From CG2-30-51-40 sp041753575 (GTDB lineage: Bacteria > Desulfobacterota > DSM-4660 > Desulfatiglandales > Desulfatiglandaceae), in NCBI GenBank assembly GCA_041753575.1, contig JBGSUA010000003.1, forward strand, positions 3,587-67,586: a stretch of 64,000 nucleotides of DNA, written 5' to 3'. The notes under the pieces are model-generated. The model worked only from the letters and a program-made list of their open reading frames with translations. It was not told the DNA's origin and searched no databases. The translations under genes were made by a program, and so were the position numbers. Below, one piece after another: positions 35,989 through 45,027 of this stretch (position 1 is its first letter; each line of letters begins with the position of its first letter).

Positions 35989-36999
35989 ATGAATCTCGCC
36001 AGATTTCCAAGAAGGAGATACACCCGGGGGCCGACCCCCATCGAATACCTGCCAAGGCTTTCCGATGCGCTTAAGGGGCCGGATATATTCTTCAAGAGAG
36101 ACGATCTTCTCGGGCTTGCGGCAGGGGGAAATAAGACAAGAAAGCTCGAGTTCCTGGTCGCTGACGCGATGGCAAAGGGAGCAGACACCCTCATTACCTG
36201 CGGCGCGATACAGTCAAACCATTGCAGACTTACCCTTGCCGCGGCCGCCAGGGAGGGCCTCAAATGCAGATTCGTACTGGAGGAAAGAGTTCCAGGCTCC
36301 TATGATCCGGAGGCAACGGGAAACAATCTGCTTTATCGCCTCCTGGGGATAGAAGAGATAAAGGTTGTCCCGAAGGAAACTCCCTTGATGCCTCAGATGG
36401 AAAAGATGGCGGAAGAACTTGAAGCTTATGGCCGTAAAGCCTATCTCATACCTGTCGGAGGATCAACCCCCGTAGGCGCGACAGGATACGTGGCTTGCGC
36501 CCAGGAAATCCAGACCCAGACCTTCGATATGGGAATAGCGTTTGACTGCATCATCTGCGCGAGCGGAAGCTGCGGAACCCAGGCAGGACTCCTTGCCGGC
36601 CTTATCGGCTGCAACATGGACATACCCCTCATAGGGATAAACGTCAGCCGCGAGGGTAAGCCACAGGAAGAACTGGTACACTCCCTCTGTAAGGAAACCG
36701 CGTCTCACCTTGGTCTGAAATGCGACATACCGCGCTCCTCTGTAAAGTGTCTCGGAGACTATGTAGGCCCCGGTTATTCTATTCCCACGCCTCAGATGGC
36801 CGAAGCCGTGACCATGGTCTCACAGAAAGAGGGGATACTTCTTGATCCCGTTTATACTGGTAAGGCTATGGCAGGTCTTATTGACCTCATCCGCAGGGGT
36901 TTTTTCAAGAAAGGCCAAAGGATTCTTTTTGTGCACACAGGCGGCTCGCCAGCCCTTTACGCCTATAAGGACTATCTCTTGAAATACATGGTCGGTTGA
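35989..36999 (+). CDS. D-cysteine desulfhydrase / ACC-deaminase-family PLP enzyme
   Basis: A 336-residue fold-type II PLP enzyme. The Schiff-base lysine is in AAGGNKTRKLE (Lys49); CGAIQSNHCR and the glycine loop CASGSCGTQAGL bind the cofactor phosphate and the substrate carboxylate; the C-terminal GLIDLIRRG and HTGGSPALYAY are typical. D-cysteine desulfhydrases convert D-cysteine to pyruvate, sulfide and ammonia. ACC deaminase is the alternative, and residues to separate them were not scored. Confidence 0.88.
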   Translation: MNLARFPRRRYTRGPTPIEYLPRLSDALKGPDIFFKRDDLLGLAAGGNKTRKLEFLVADAMAKGADTLITCGAIQSNHCRLTLAAAAREGLKCRFVLEERVPGSYDPEATGNNLLYRLLGIEEIKVVPKETPLMPQMEKMAEELEAYGRKAYLIPVGGSTPVGATGYVACAQEIQTQTFDMGIAFDCIICASGSCGTQAGLLAGLIGCNMDIPLIGINVSREGKPQEELVHSLCKETASHLGLKCDIPRSSVKCLGDYVGPGYSIPTPQMAEAVTMVSQKEGILLDPVYTGKAMAGLIDLIRRGFFKKGQRILFVHTGGSPALYAYKDYLLKYMVG

Positions 37000-37061
37000 T
37001 GTCGGCATGAAATCCTCCCGGCTACAAAGAAGGCCTGGTTGACGGCAGGGCTGACTTCAGG

Positions 37062-38232
37062 CTAAGAAAGGAGACGGCCAAGCGCGCTCTCGATCTCGGA
37101 ATCCACCTCATCAAAACTTATGTTCACAAAGTCCGCAGAGAGTTCCGCAACTAATCGCTCAAACCGCAAACGTTCTTCCAGACCGTTCGCCATCCGCTTT
37201 ATCTCTGTGATATCGAGTGTCACCCCCAGGAGGCGAAACGGCCTTCCGTTGGAGTCAAGAACCGGCAGCCCCCGGGATAAAACCCATTTCGACGAGCCGT
37301 CGTCGGCCTTAATCCGGTATTCAACGTTGACAGGTATGCCTTCCTTCAGGGACCGGGAGATAATCCCCCGGACAAACTCACGATCTTCCGGGTGCACGGA
37401 TTCCTCGAATCGTTCCAGGCTTATGACTTCTTCCCGGTAGTAGCCGAACAATTCCCTTGCCCGCGCCGTAGCCCAAAAGACACCAGTGCTTGGGCAAAAT
37501 TCCCAGAGGCCGGCTCCTTGCGGAATCCACAGCGAGTTTGAGTCGATCTTCACTTTCTCGCAGGGCTTGCTCCGAGCGTTTCCGTGCCAAGGCATTGGCG
37601 AATACTTGGACGAGCGTTTCAAGCTTCTTCACGAACGGTTCAGGCCAGGTCCGGTTTTCCCTCATGGCGGCAAAGCTCAAGGCGCCAATCAGGGGCTCTC
37701 CTCCCACAGATAGTGGAAGTATCAGGAAGGACTGTATACCGTAATAGCGAAGTACCTCTTGGTCCCTGGCCGCCTCAGCCGGCATCCCCTCCGTAGAAGC
37801 GGCAATGACCTTTCCGGCTTTGACCTGCTCAAGGCACCATGGGAAATACTCATGTGCCTCCATCCGCTCGGGAACCGGTGGGCCTCCAGGGGGCAGAACG
37901 AAGTGGGTGATGTAAATCAAACGCGGCTCTTCGATCGAGAACTGCCAAAGCGCGGAATGATCCACCCCAAGGCGCTCGCATAATCGGTGCAGAGTTTCTT
38001 GGATGAGGCCTTCTACACTGGCAGCCGGCATGTTGACAAACTTCGCCGAGATGTCGCTTAAAAGCGACTCTAACATAAGTCGCTCATTCAATTCCTCTGT
38101 TTTATGCCTGAGGGACGATTCGGCGGCTTTCCTGCGTCGCTTGTGAATTAGCAAAAGAATGATTAACAACGACTGAGTCAGAATAACCGTAATGGCAGCA
38201 ATAATATAAAATCTATAATCCCAGACCGTCAT
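37062..38232 (-). pseudogene. Membrane-anchored GAF-PAS sensor protein, frameshifted and truncated
   Basis: The 5' part encodes one membrane helix (FYIIAAITVILTQSLLIILLLIH), a coil, and a GAF domain (ISAKFVNMPAAS to FANALARKRSEQ). A PAS domain then starts (ALRESEDRLKLAVDSA) and breaks by a one-base frameshift near 37525-37535. The other frame resumes with AGLWEFCPSTGVF and completes the PAS/PAC (DITEIKRM). A second GAF begins (LVAELSADFVNIS) and stops after ~25 residues at a TAG. No kinase or output domain is left. Confidence 0.75.
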
Positions 38233-38874
38233 CTCTTTATCAACTATTATACTTGTTTAAAGCAATGCGGATTGGTCCAACTTCCACCATCAGTTGTCCA
38301 AACGTTCATGACAGCAATATTTTGTCACCCCCGAGTATGAAAATCCCCTTTCCCACAACTGAGAGAGCAGCCCTCTTTTACTGCCCCCCGATCCCTGATC
38401 CCTGCCCCCCTGGGTTGGTGAGGGTATTTTCACGGTAAATTATCCTTCCCGGCTAATTTGGAGAGCAGTGAGGCCTGAGCCGCTTTCAAGGAAGATCAGG
38501 ATGAAGAAGCACATACAATAACATGCAATGCTACATCCGATTCGGCTTCCGCCCGACATTTTCGGTCCTTCGATCATAAGATGCACATCGGCCCTTCGGA
38601 TCTCACTCGTCTGCCTCGCGCGATATGAGGCTGCCTGCTTACAAACGTCATTCTGCTAACGGCGCTCTGAATTCGTATTTCCTACATCACCGGCTTTAAA
38701 AAAACAAGGACTCATCTCTGTTACAACAGCTCTCCGCCAACATCATATACCTCTTTATTAATTACTGCCTTTCCATAATCATAGCGCTTCAATGGCGCAC
38801 TTCGCTCCCGGCCTAATTTCAAGCGGATCGTTGTTGATAAGAATTGATACACTCGCCTCTGAGGGGGATCGGCA
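38233..38874. other. Long intergenic region with repeat copy 2
   Basis: About 640 bases. It holds the inverted copy of the dispersed repeat (annotated separately). The remainder (38441-38874) shows no convincing gene or known element; a 63-codon minus-strand reading there has no ribosome site or recognisable motif. Confidence 0.45.
38298..38440 (-). repeat. Dispersed repeat, copy 2 (with G-rich core)
   Basis: Read on the minus strand it starts TTTACCGTGAAAATA and ends CATGAACGTTTGG, matching 30911-31062. Conserved blocks flank a G-rich core (GGGGGGCAGGGATCAGGG-like) that differs in length and unit from copy 1. The copies are about 7.4 kb apart in opposite orientation. Confidence 0.85.
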
Positions 38875-39018
38875 ATGGATGAACTTGTCATTGACGAAAA
38901 GGACTTAGCCACTTATCTTACAGAAGCCCTACAGGGCAAGGTCGCAGCCCAAAGGATCCGCGTGGGGGCTCAAATCATGCAGATGGGCGTTTTTCAACAG
39001 CCTGTGAAGGTGGAGTAA
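38875..39018 (+). CDS. Small protein of 47 residues
   Basis: A short ORF (MDELVIDEKDLATYLTEAL at the start, ending GVFQQPVKVE) with a strong GAGGGGG ribosome site and only four bases between its stop and the GTG start of the following hydrolase. It is acidic at the N-terminus and amphipathic helical in pattern. No family recognised. Position and ribosome site suggest a real gene coupled to the metallo-hydrolase; a leader peptide is the alternative. Confidence 0.55.
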   Translation: MDELVIDEKDLATYLTEALQGKVAAQRIRVGAQIMQMGVFQQPVKVE

Positions 39019-39022
39019 GGTC

Positions 39023-39931
39023 GTGACATCAAGAAAAGAGCTGAAGGAAAGACACTTTGGGCCTGTCTGGTTTCTGCCGGGGGACAACTACGGAAGATAT
39101 CCATATTGTCATTCCCTTTACATAGAAGGTCCTGGGATATTGATTGATCCGGGCTCAAACCGTGAAAGGTTGATGGAGATAAGGCGAGGCCCAGGCGTAA
39201 AGGAAGTGTGGCTCAGCCACTTCCACGAAGATCACTTCCTGAATCTTGATCTCTTCGATGACGTTCCCCTGAAGACTTCCGAACCTGAGGCAAGGGTGAT
39301 GACCGACATAGAACTCTTCCTGGACGCCTACGACACACCCGCCGACCAGAGGCATTACTGGAAGGAACTTTTCATAGAGCAATTTCGATTCAGGCCAAGG
39401 GAAGCGGCAGACTTATTGAGGGGAGGGGAAACAGTAAAGGCAAAAGGTGTCCAAATCGAAATCATAAGCGCACCGGGGCATACACCGGGGCATACCGCCT
39501 TTTTCTTCAGGGAGCCGGCCATTATTTTCCTCGGAGACTATGATCTGTCAGGATTCGGCCCCTGGTATGGAGACAGGCATTCATCCATAGAGGAGACAAT
39601 CTCATCCGTCAACATGCTGCGAGGGATAAATGCCGATGTTTGGATCACAGCTCACGAAACAGGGATCTACGAAAATGAACCAGGTTCTGCATGGGATCAA
39701 TATCTTGATGTGATAGGGAAAAGGGAGAAGAAGATACTTGATCTCCTCAATGAACCACTGAGTCTCGAAGATTTAATGAATTACTGGATCATTTACGGGA
39801 AGCCGAAAGAGCCAAGGGTCTTCTTTGAACTTGGAGAGCGTCTCCATATAGGAAAGCACCTGGAACTGCTCTTGAAGAAAGGCGCGGTCAAGCGCCTTGA
39901 TGGAAAATACATCAAGCCAGATGCCCTCTAA
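39023..39931 (+). CDS. Metallo-beta-lactamase-fold hydrolase
   Basis: A 302-residue protein with the MBL metal motif SHFHEDHF (HxHxDH), a second His in SAPGHTPGHT, the bridging Asp in FLGDYDLSG, and a last His in WITAHETG. The C-terminal ~70 residues look like a small winged-helix end domain, as in glyoxalase-II-like and LACTB2-like enzymes. GTG start with AAGG four to seven bases upstream. The substrate is unknown. It follows a 47-codon ORF closely and precedes an MFS gene. Confidence 0.88.
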   Translation: MTSRKELKERHFGPVWFLPGDNYGRYPYCHSLYIEGPGILIDPGSNRERLMEIRRGPGVKEVWLSHFHEDHFLNLDLFDDVPLKTSEPEARVMTDIELFLDAYDTPADQRHYWKELFIEQFRFRPREAADLLRGGETVKAKGVQIEIISAPGHTPGHTAFFFREPAIIFLGDYDLSGFGPWYGDRHSSIEETISSVNMLRGINADVWITAHETGIYENEPGSAWDQYLDVIGKREKKILDLLNEPLSLEDLMNYWIIYGKPKEPRVFFELGERLHIGKHLELLLKKGAVKRLDGKYIKPDAL

Positions 39932-40014
39932 TAACTCCTTGCGGTAGCTAAGAAATGGTGCTAATAAACGCCCCTCTGCCCCGCACATGACAGATTTTCT
40001 ACAGAGGTTCTATT

Positions 40015-41193
40015 TTGGAACAGCATGAAAAAAAGATCATAAGGTTAACTACGTCATCCCATGCCCTCGTGCATTTACTCGAAGGGGTCATCCCTCCATT
40101 AATCCCTCTCCTTATGCTTGAATTTTCAACCGACTACTTTCACATGGGAATTGTGGTCACAGTCCTTTCCTACGCCTTTGGGTTAGGTTCCCTTCCAGCG
40201 GGTTTTGTTGTGGACCGCCTCGGCCCCAGGAGATTGATCACGGCCTACCTCTTCGGCACAGGAATCGCCTCGCTCCTTGTCATGGGCGCCGGTTCTTTGA
40301 TGACCTACGGCATATTAATGGGCGTGGTGGGCCTTTTTTGCAGCCCTTATCATCCGGCATCCAATGCACTTATCTCAGTTGCGATCAAGGAAAAGGGCAA
40401 GTTCTTCGGAATTCACGGCATAGCAGGAAGCCTAGGGGTAGCCATCGTGCCTCTCGTATCTGCCTGGATCGGGACATACGCCGGCTGGCGAGGGCCGCAT
40501 GTCCTTTATGGAATCATCGGACTGGGCCTTGGTTTTTATTCTTTAACCGTGCGGCGGCAGAAAACGGCAAAAAAGACTGACGCTGATAAATCAGAAGATA
40601 AAGGCGCCGAGCAGCAGATCTCCATACTCAATCTGACATTCTTTTTCATATCGGCCATGGCCCTCGGCCTCACATACAAGGGGATCATGACCTTTCTTCC
40701 CGCCTACATGGGTGAAAACGTCACAATCGCAGGCATGAGCGTCAACAAGGTAACATTGGGTGGAACCGTTACTACGCTTGCACTCCTTTCCGGAGCGGCA
40801 GGCCAATACATCGCAGGAAGACTGGCTGACCGCGTTTCTGTGGAAAAGCTTTACCTTCTGTCCATAGCTGTGGGGACGGTGTGCGTATTCATAATGTCTG
40901 TGACCAAGAATGTCTTGCTGATCGCAGCCGCGGTGGTCTATGCCTTTTTCTATTTCTCTACTCAGCCCATCCAGAATTACCTCCTCTCAAGGTACTTCCC
41001 GCCTAACCGGCAGGGCATGGGCTACGGCATACATTTCTTCATCACCTTCGGAATAGGCTCTACTGCCGCAGCGGTTTCAGGTTACCTTGCGGATCGCTTC
41101 GGTCTAAGTTCCGTTTTCTACTTCATGGGCATGTGTTTTGTCCTTTCGTGCGCCGCTTCCTGGATACTCCTTATCCGCACAAGAGAAAAGTAG
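40015..41193 (+). CDS. Major facilitator superfamily transporter
   Basis: A 392-residue protein with twelve predicted helices and the MFS loop motif between helices 2 and 3 (GFVVDRLGPRR), repeated in the second half (GRLADRVSVEK). It starts with TTG behind an AGAGG site; no ATG is well placed. The closest pattern is the fosmidomycin-resistance/organic-anion type, but the substrate is unknown. It ends the plus-strand group. Confidence 0.88.
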   Translation: MEQHEKKIIRLTTSSHALVHLLEGVIPPLIPLLMLEFSTDYFHMGIVVTVLSYAFGLGSLPAGFVVDRLGPRRLITAYLFGTGIASLLVMGAGSLMTYGILMGVVGLFCSPYHPASNALISVAIKEKGKFFGIHGIAGSLGVAIVPLVSAWIGTYAGWRGPHVLYGIIGLGLGFYSLTVRRQKTAKKTDADKSEDKGAEQQISILNLTFFFISAMALGLTYKGIMTFLPAYMGENVTIAGMSVNKVTLGGTVTTLALLSGAAGQYIAGRLADRVSVEKLYLLSIAVGTVCVFIMSVTKNVLLIAAAVVYAFFYFSTQPIQNYLLSRYFPPNRQGMGYGIHFFITFGIGSTAAAVSGYLADRFGLSSVFYFMGMCFVLSCAASWILLIRTREK

Positions 41194-41399
41194 GCCTTCA
41201 AATACCGTCCCGTATGCCTTGAACAAGTATGATAGCGCGCCCGTCAGCGCACGATTTCAAGGCTTCTCGCGAAATATCGCGCCAGCAGATACTACGCTCC
41301 TGACTTTGACATTTTTCTTACGAAAGATGCGTATATTAAATGAGTTGGATTTTTGATGGGGCACTGCACAATTTTTGTTGATTAGCGGATGATGCCGGG

Positions 41400-42935
41400 T
41401 TATGTCATGTGTCTTGGAGCCTCGGAGCACTTAAGAAGTTCGCTTTTTTTGATTTTTCCTGAGGCGGTTTTTGGGAGTTCATCAGTGATTTCAAGATACT
41501 TGGGGATTTTATATGACGCGATCCTTTCCCTCAGATATGAGACCATTTCGTCCCGGGACATGGAGGCACCTTTTCTCAATCGAATAAAGGCCTTCCCGGC
41601 CTTGCCCCATCTCTTGTCAGGAATGCCGACCACAGCCGCCTCGTAAACCTGTGGATGCTGAAGGAGGACCTTTTCTATCTCCGCTGGGTAAACATTTTCC
41701 CCGCCGCTAATGAACATGTCTCCTATCCGATCCACCACATAGGCGTACCCGTCTTCATCAACGGTTGCAAGGTCACCCGTATGAAGCCATCCGTCCTTCA
41801 TTGTCTGCCTGGTCTCGACGGGGAGCTTCCAATAGGATCTCATCTGGATTGGGCCTCCTACCAGGATCTCCCCAGTCTGCCCTGGTAGAACGGGGGCACC
41901 TGTCGGGTCCACTATCCTGACTTCGCCATGAAAAACCGGAATACCCACAGAACCTGCCTTTTCTTCAGCCTTTTCCTGGGGAACCCACAAGGCGATGGAT
42001 GTCTCAGTCTGTCCGAAGATCTGGCGGGCCGGCAAACCCCTGGCCCTTGCCTCGCGGATGAGATCCGCAGATGCAGGCTCTCCACCCACAAGCATGGAGC
42101 GCAGGCTTGCAAGATCAAAGTCCTCAGGGCGGGTCTCCTGGAGGATTGTATTCAACATGGTGGGCACGAGCATGGTCTGGGTCACCCTGTGCATTTGGAC
42201 CAGGGAAAGGAACTCCAGGGGATCAAAACGATCCCTCAGTATGACCGTGCCTCCAGCATAGAGGGTTGGGACAGCCATGATGTTAAGCCCGCCGGAATGG
42301 AAAAGAGGCAGGACGGTCAGCATTATATCGCGGGAGTGCAGATCAAAGTAAATCACCGCATTCAAGGTGTTAAAAAAGGTCTTTCTGTATGGAAGAAGCG
42401 CGCCCTTGGGAGTCCCTGTTGTACCAGAGGTGTACATGATAACCTGAGGACTCTCCCACCCTATGGATGGATCTGTTACAGGTTCCTTTTCGTCCCCGGT
42501 AAGGATGAAATCTTCATAGTCCTGGAATCCGCTGCTCCCGCCGCCTCCCCAGCTTACGCACGGGGGAGATCCCCCCTTCAAAAAGGCCTCGCTGCTCCTG
42601 ACAAGAGGCGCCTGATCGGAACCCAGAAATAAAATAGCCGGTCCGCTGTCCGAAATCTGGTGGGCCAATTCCGGAGCAGCCAGGCGGAAGTTGATGGGAA
42701 CAAAAATCCATCCTCCCTTTGCGCAGGCGAAGTATAATTCCAGAAACTGGGGACAGTTTCTGCTCAGAACACCTAGCCTGTCTCCCACGGCAAGGCCGGT
42801 TTTTGCAATGGCCTGACACAGCCGATTGACCCGTTTGTCGAGGTCCTCATAAGTGGAAACCCTGTCGTAGAAAAGGATCGCCTCCCTATGTGGAGAAATG
42901 GTGCTTCTCTTACTTAACCAGTTACCGGCATTCAT
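41400..42935 (-). CDS. Long/medium-chain acyl-CoA synthetase (AMP-forming)
   Basis: A 511-residue ANL enzyme with P-loop MYTSGTTGTPKGA, FGQTETSIA, LHTGDLATVDEDGY, ISGGENVYPAEIEKV and the catalytic Lys in TASGKIKKSEL. It converts an acid to its CoA ester. It is the last gene in the minus-strand catabolic cluster, after the TAXI transporter genes, suggesting that it activates the imported compound. Its ribosome site is weak. Confidence 0.92.
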   Translation of the reverse strand: MNAGNWLSKRSTISPHREAILFYDRVSTYEDLDKRVNRLCQAIAKTGLAVGDRLGVLSRNCPQFLELYFACAKGGWIFVPINFRLAAPELAHQISDSGPAILFLGSDQAPLVRSSEAFLKGGSPPCVSWGGGGSSGFQDYEDFILTGDEKEPVTDPSIGWESPQVIMYTSGTTGTPKGALLPYRKTFFNTLNAVIYFDLHSRDIMLTVLPLFHSGGLNIMAVPTLYAGGTVILRDRFDPLEFLSLVQMHRVTQTMLVPTMLNTILQETRPEDFDLASLRSMLVGGEPASADLIREARARGLPARQIFGQTETSIALWVPQEKAEEKAGSVGIPVFHGEVRIVDPTGAPVLPGQTGEILVGGPIQMRSYWKLPVETRQTMKDGWLHTGDLATVDEDGYAYVVDRIGDMFISGGENVYPAEIEKVLLQHPQVYEAAVVGIPDKRWGKAGKAFIRLRKGASMSRDEMVSYLRERIASYKIPKYLEITDELPKTASGKIKKSELLKCSEAPRHMT

Positions 42936-42994
42936 GATACAGCTCTTAATTAGCTTTACGAACCGTTAACTCCACGGCTCTTTCTTCTTGCTCA

Positions 42995-44899
42995 TTAAAC
43001 TGTTTTGAGATTGCCGGAATGTCCGAATCGCTTTTTCATTAAACTCCCCAATATCAGGATAGCCAGACCAACTGCCTCGGTTAATCTTTTCGGATACATC
43101 AGAAGGAAGCCTGAGGCAAAAAATAGGATACGATATACCGGCGACAATACCCCTACTATGTAAAGGTATCCCTCAATCGCTCCTGCAAGCACAACTGCCC
43201 CCAGGATTGCGGTAATGACGGTCAGAATAATTTCTTCAATCGGTCCGATCAGGATCATGGTCGGATCAAGGACAAACATGAAAGGTACGATGTATTTTGC
43301 GGAGCCAAGCCTCATGGACAGAAAGCCCGTTCGTATTGGATCTGACCCTGCAATAGCTGCGGCGGTTATCGAAGCCAGCGCAACCGGCGGAGTGATATAG
43401 GAGAGGCATCCCCAGTAAAGAACGAAAAGATGGGCTGCCATTCCGTTCACACCTATTTCAACAAGGGCCGGCACTAACACTATGGCGAGAAACACATAGC
43501 AGGCAGTAACCGTCATTCCTATCCCCAGGATAAAACTCGTAATGGCCCCAAGGACCAAAAGAAGAAACAAGTTGCCGTGGGCAAATAAAACCAGTTCTCT
43601 GGAGAAGGAATTTGCCACCCCTGTGCCTGATAGTGAACCGATTATAAGACCGATCCCCGCAAGTATAGCGGTAATCTGGGCCAGCAGCTTGCCCGATTCA
43701 ACCAGGAAGTCTGCGAATTTCCTCCAAGTGTACCGTGTCGCCTTTCTCAGCATGGCGCATGCGAATAGAAAAATCATAACATAAAAAGGCGCCCAGGCCT
43801 CAACCCGCATATAAACCATAATGAAAGTGAGGAGAATAAGGGACCCTATGAAAAACCAACCCTCCTTGAAAACAGTCATGGTTCGTGGGAGTTCGTTCTT
43901 TGGAATCCCGCCAAGGCCTAGGAAGGCAGCGTGGGAGTCAACTTGAACAAGCAGGGTTAGATAATAAAGAGATGCAGGGAAAAAGGCCGCAAGCATTACA
44001 TGGGTGTAAGGAACATTTAAAAAAGAGGCTATCAGAAAGCCTGCTGCGCCCATAACCGGCGGCATAATAGTGCCGCCGGTGGACGCGCATGCCTCCACCG
44101 CTGCAGCCCATGTGGCAGTGTATCCTGTCTTCTTCATGGCAGGTATCGTCATGGTGCCGGTAGTGACAACATTGGATATTGCGCTTCCGCTCAGGCTCGC
44201 CATAAATGCGCTGGAAAGGACGGCAACCTTTGCTGCGCCTCCCCTATGGTGCCCAAGAAGAGAGAGGGCAAAATCCATAAAAAACTTACCCCCTCCCGAG
44301 GAGACCAGGGCTACTCCGAATATTATGAAACCTATAAGGAGATCTCCCACGACATGTGTTGGAATGCCTATTATGCTTTCTACACCCATTGAATGGAAAC
44401 GCGCTGTCTCGACAAGCGTGAAAGACTTACCCCACAGGAAGCCTGGCATATAGTCCGCAACCAGTGGATAAGCGGAAAAAACTAGACATATGATCGCGAG
44501 TATCAGTCCACCGGCTCTCCTTATTCCCTCAACCGCCAGAAGCCACAGCACGGCACTCGCAAGCGTAGGGAGAGGCGGCGCGACATATTCCCATCCCTTG
44601 GTGAGAATATTGTACGCGTTACAGGCAAGATAGATGGTTGTGAGGATAGTCAGAGCAAAGAGGACCCAGTCGTACCAGGGAATTCGTCCCTCGGCTTTCT
44701 TTGATCCGGGATAAATCAGGAATGCAAGGGACAGGTAGAATGTCAGAATGTAATAGTAGTAAGCATTGCCTATGGGCAGGAACCCTGCAATACTAAGATG
44801 GAAGATCTGATTGATACAGAGCAGAAGAGCTCCCGCAGACATAAGGGCAGTCAACCAGTAGGCAAAGCCCCTTAACCTCACTTGATTATCATTTCCCAT
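42995..44899 (-). CDS. TRAP transporter fused permease (TAXI type, DctQM fusion)
   Basis: A 634-residue membrane protein whose first ~150 residues look like the small permease and the rest like the large permease (AFMASLSGSAISNVVTTGTMTIPAMKKTGY, recognised by SGSAISNVVTTG; GGTIMPPVMGAAGFLIA; YITPPVALAS). The 4TM/12TM fused form is standard for TAXI systems, and the TAXI binding protein is encoded next to it. AGGAGG site at the start. Confidence 0.93.
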   Translation of the reverse strand: MGNDNQVRLRGFAYWLTALMSAGALLLCINQIFHLSIAGFLPIGNAYYYYILTFYLSLAFLIYPGSKKAEGRIPWYDWVLFALTILTTIYLACNAYNILTKGWEYVAPPLPTLASAVLWLLAVEGIRRAGGLILAIICLVFSAYPLVADYMPGFLWGKSFTLVETARFHSMGVESIIGIPTHVVGDLLIGFIIFGVALVSSGGGKFFMDFALSLLGHHRGGAAKVAVLSSAFMASLSGSAISNVVTTGTMTIPAMKKTGYTATWAAAVEACASTGGTIMPPVMGAAGFLIASFLNVPYTHVMLAAFFPASLYYLTLLVQVDSHAAFLGLGGIPKNELPRTMTVFKEGWFFIGSLILLTFIMVYMRVEAWAPFYVMIFLFACAMLRKATRYTWRKFADFLVESGKLLAQITAILAGIGLIIGSLSGTGVANSFSRELVLFAHGNLFLLLVLGAITSFILGIGMTVTACYVFLAIVLVPALVEIGVNGMAAHLFVLYWGCLSYITPPVALASITAAAIAGSDPIRTGFLSMRLGSAKYIVPFMFVLDPTMILIGPIEEIILTVITAILGAVVLAGAIEGYLYIVGVLSPVYRILFFASGFLLMYPKRLTEAVGLAILILGSLMKKRFGHSGNLKTV

Positions 44900-45027
44900 T
44901 TGGCCTGATTCCTCCTCACCTTTATTTGCCGAAGGAGTTACACTATATTTCAGGAGCGATCTACGTTCTCACAATCCACACCAGAGAAACAGATAAACTC
45001 GCTCCTGCACAGAAATCAATTCATCAA

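Noticed and set aside
38721..38912. 63-codon minus-strand reading
   Set aside because: No ribosome site or motif, and it overlaps the start of the 47-codon ORF, which has better signals.
41194..41399. Possible promoter with TTGACA near 41306 and TATATT near 41332
   Set aside because: The spacing of about 20 bases is too long and the next gene on the plus strand is absent.
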